A stretch of 5,579 nt of DNA from Clostridia bacterium. GTDB taxonomy: Bacteria > Bacillota > Clostridia > Peptostreptococcales > Anaerovoracaceae. The position numbers and the translations under genes were made by a program. The notes under the pieces were generated by a model. The model saw nothing but the letters and a program-made list of their open reading frames with translations. It was not told the DNA's origin and did not search any database. The DNA lies in assembly GCA_025997195.1 (NCBI GenBank), contig BNUG01000087.1, positions 1-5,579 on the forward strand, read 5' to 3'. Numbering within the stretch: position 1 is the first letter of the stretch; each line of letters starts with the position of its first letter. Shown in pieces: positions 4,115 through 5,579 of this stretch.

Positions 4115-5579
4115 TCAAATGGCCATCAAATTGTTGTCTGCTTCGATGTTGTCGTCATTTTCTTTCTCGTTTCTGGTTTTGTAAACAAAGCACAGTACGA
4201 GATGTACGGCGAATACGGCGGCGATGAGCGTCGTCCGCTCATTGATCCAGACGATCGGTAAGGTCGGGTCGTCGACAAGGAGCCAAACGATCAGCGTCAG
4301 GATACCGGCAAGGATGGCCAGCGCGCCGAAGACCCCTGTGGTCTTGCGGTTCGCTCTTTCTTCTTCCGTTTGCTCAAACATTTCAATCCTGTTTCTCTTT
4401 CTGCGCTCTGCGGCCACCCCGCCAAACAGCAGGATTGAGAGGAGGATGGCGCACAACGAGAAAATCAGAGAGAGCAGGCTCCAGGCCCCTTTCCCGAAGA
4501 AATTGCCGCGCGGAACATTTCCGTTTGCCAGATCGCGGAAAATATTTCCGGTTTGCGCTTCCATCTTCGTCTGATCTTCTTGGGAGAAGGTTTGACGCGC
4601 TTCCGGAGACAGCGTTCTCTGCTGCGATTCCACCGTCCCGGTCGCAGGATCCGGCCCGGGCGTTTCAGGCTCCGGCGGCTCCGCGATCTCTTCTTCCGGC
4701 ACGACCGGGGGTTCCGGCGCTTCCGGCAGTTCCGGTTCCGGCGTCACAGGGAGAAGCGGCGGCTTCGGTTCCGGCGTCACAGGGGGGCGCGGCGGCTCCG
4801 GCGGCGGCGTACCTCCGCCGTTATCACGCCACTGCGCATACAGCATGATATTGTCCGTGAGGCTAAAGACATATCCTTCCGCATAAGGAATCCCGGATCC
4901 GTCCGCTGCCGTATTCCAGCCCGTGAAGGTGTAATCATCCCTTACCAGCGTCCCTTGTGAGGGCACCGTCACATTTGATCCGTGAATTTGGTTCGTCTGC
5001 GTCGGAACTGTGCCGTCCGTATTCCCATTCCCGGCATACGTCACCGTATGGGAGTCCAGGGTGAAGTTTGCCGTATAAGTCGCGCTTGCATTGATGATAG
5101 CGTCCCCCGCAGGGATCGCCGCCGTCCAGCCGGTGAAGACATAATGACTTGCCGACACCGGCGCAGGAACCGTGATACGGGATGCAGACCAGGTGGCGCC
5201 GGGGACGATACTCGGATAAGATACCGTTCCCGACAGGCTCCCGCCCGGGCCTGCGATAAAGTTGATCGCCAGGGGAGGAAGATTGCCGCAGCCCCAATTC
5301 AGCGGACGAATCAGCCAGTCTGCGAAATTGGCTACGGTCTTGACACCTTGATTATCAGTAAAGGAATCCGTAGCGGAAGCCATGGATGCCGAAAACGTAT
5401 AGCGCTGCGCAGAGGGCGTTGGATTTCCGTTGAGGATCGAGAGGATGTCACGTGTTTGCAGCGGCATAGTTGCATGAAGCTGCGAAAAAGTACCCAGGAA
5501 CACATCCGTTTTGTCCACTTGAATTTGGTTAAGCTTCGGGAATTTGAATACCTTGTTCACCTGAAAGTTTTGGCCGCCG
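4115..5579 (-). CDS. C-terminal part of a BspA-like/InlB-repeat surface protein with three-helix membrane anchor (5' end outside window)
   Basis: The visible 487 residues are the end of a longer protein; the frame is open to the window edge and stops at TGA (4115-4117). In order: the last piece of a BspA-like repeat (GGQNFQVNKVFKFPKL, residues 1-16); a linker with TMPLQTRDILSILNGNPTP and DWLIRPLNWG (about 33-96); a bacterial-repeat domain ending FTGW...TYTANFT (about 105-173); a Flg_new/InlB B-type repeat with VTYAGNGN, FTGWNTAADGSG and LYAQW (177-250); a proline/glutamate stalk with PVTPEP repeats (251-314); then hydrophobic helices at about 365-390, 414-435 and 449-466. The basic stretch ERRKRNR after helix 1 and the charged tail after helix 3 suggest both face the cytoplasm and the repeats face outside. 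No LPxTG motif is seen, so sortase anchoring is unlikely. Adhesion or cell-contact function is inferred from the repeat families. GTG at 5560 is not the start: it lies inside the repeat motif (compare SFQVNDAFKF downstream) and has no ribosome binding site. The identity of its ligand is unknown. Confidence 0.88.
   Translation of the reverse strand, partial: GGQNFQVNKVFKFPKLNQIQVDKTDVFLGTFSQLHATMPLQTRDILSILNGNPTPSAQRYTFSASMASATDSFTDNQGVKTVANFADWLIRPLNWGCGNLPPLAINFIAGPGGSLSGTVSYPSIVPGATWSASRITVPAPVSASHYVFTGWTAAIPAGDAIINASATYTANFTLDSHTVTYAGNGNTDGTVPTQTNQIHGSNVTVPSQGTLVRDDYTFTGWNTAADGSGIPYAEGYVFSLTDNIMLYAQWRDNGGGTPPPEPPRPPVTPEPKPPLLPVTPEPELPEAPEPPVVPEEEIAEPPEPETPGPDPATGTVESQQRTLSPEARQTFSQEDQTKMEAQTGNIFRDLANGNVPRGNFFGKGAWSLLSLIFSLCAILLSILLFGGVAAERRKRNRIEMFEQTEEERANRKTTGVFGALAILAGILTLIVWLLVDDPTLPIVWINERTTLIAAVFAVHLVLCFVYKTRNEKENDDNIEADNNLMAI
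4637..4828 (-). repeat. Proline-rich stalk with short direct repeats
   Basis: The segment encodes a run of about 64 residues dominated by Pro and Glu (PPPEPPRPP, PVTPEP twice, PEPPVVPEEE). An 18-base word encoding PVTPEP recurs at 4734-4751 and 4767-4784, a 33-base period. Such stalks usually carry surface domains through or away from the cell wall; it lies directly before the membrane helices. Copy number of the 33-base unit could vary by slippage. Confidence 0.7.
4829..5266 (-). repeat. Two InlB/Flg_new-type repeat domains in the upstream surface protein
   Basis: The first copy (5266 to 5060) reads INFIAGPGGSLSG..., HYVFTGWTAAIP and ATYTANFT, as in the bacterial repeat (Flg_new_2-like) family. 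The second (5050 to 4829) reads VTYAGNGNTDGTVP, DDYTFTGWNTAADGSG and NIMLYAQW, the typical Listeria-Bacteroides (Flg_new) pattern. These are small beta-rich extracellular domains, often found near the C-terminus of Gram-positive surface proteins. They take the place where the downstream paralogue has a DUF11-like domain. Confidence 0.82.

Noticed and set aside
5558..5560. GTG as start codon of the upstream surface-protein gene
   Set aside because: The codons before it (GGQNFQ) continue the BspA-like repeat found in the neighbouring gene, the frame is open to the window edge, and there is no signal peptide or ribosome binding site.

Overview
This window comes from a bacterium that makes large repetitive cell-surface proteins. 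The best guess is a Gram-positive anaerobe of the Bacillota (clostridial or erysipelotrichial type, gut, rumen or oral). The reasons are a strong AAGGAG ribosome binding site, a classical T-tailed terminator, and BspA-like repeats combined with InlB/Flg_new-type repeats and a multi-helix C-terminal membrane anchor. G+C is a little above half by eye. TGA is used as a stop and never read through inside either gene, so this is not a mollicute code. The genus cannot be named from the sequence.

Both genes lie on the minus strand and both run off the window. On the right (5579 to 4115) is the 3' end of a first surface-protein gene. It holds the last piece of a BspA-like repeat, a conserved linker, two InlB/bacterial-repeat domains, a proline-rich stalk and three membrane helices. 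A 274-bp gap follows (4114 to 3841) with a stem-loop, an intrinsic terminator, and a structured leader with a clear ribosome binding site. From 3840 leftwards to base 1 is one uninterrupted frame of 1,280 codons without a stop. It is the N-terminal part of a second, giant paralogue: signal peptide, acidic spacer, then super-modules of about 538 residues (1,614 to 1,617 bp). Each super-module is a PKD-like domain, a BspA-like capping motif plus five repeats of 32 residues, a conserved linker, and a DUF11-like domain. Two full modules and the beginning of a third are visible.

The two genes are tandem paralogues built from a shared kit of parts. The same linker is followed by a DUF11-like domain inside the second protein and by InlB-type repeats, stalk and membrane anchor at the end of the first. 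This suggests that the off-window end of the second protein has a similar anchor. Modules 2 and 3 are nearly identical at DNA level over the PKD-like part, while module 1 has diverged, so the array appears to have grown by recent internal duplication. The likely role is adhesion or interaction with host, mucus or neighbouring cells. That is inferred from the domain families and not shown by the sequence. No RNA genes, transposons, CRISPR arrays or convincing plus-strand genes were found.
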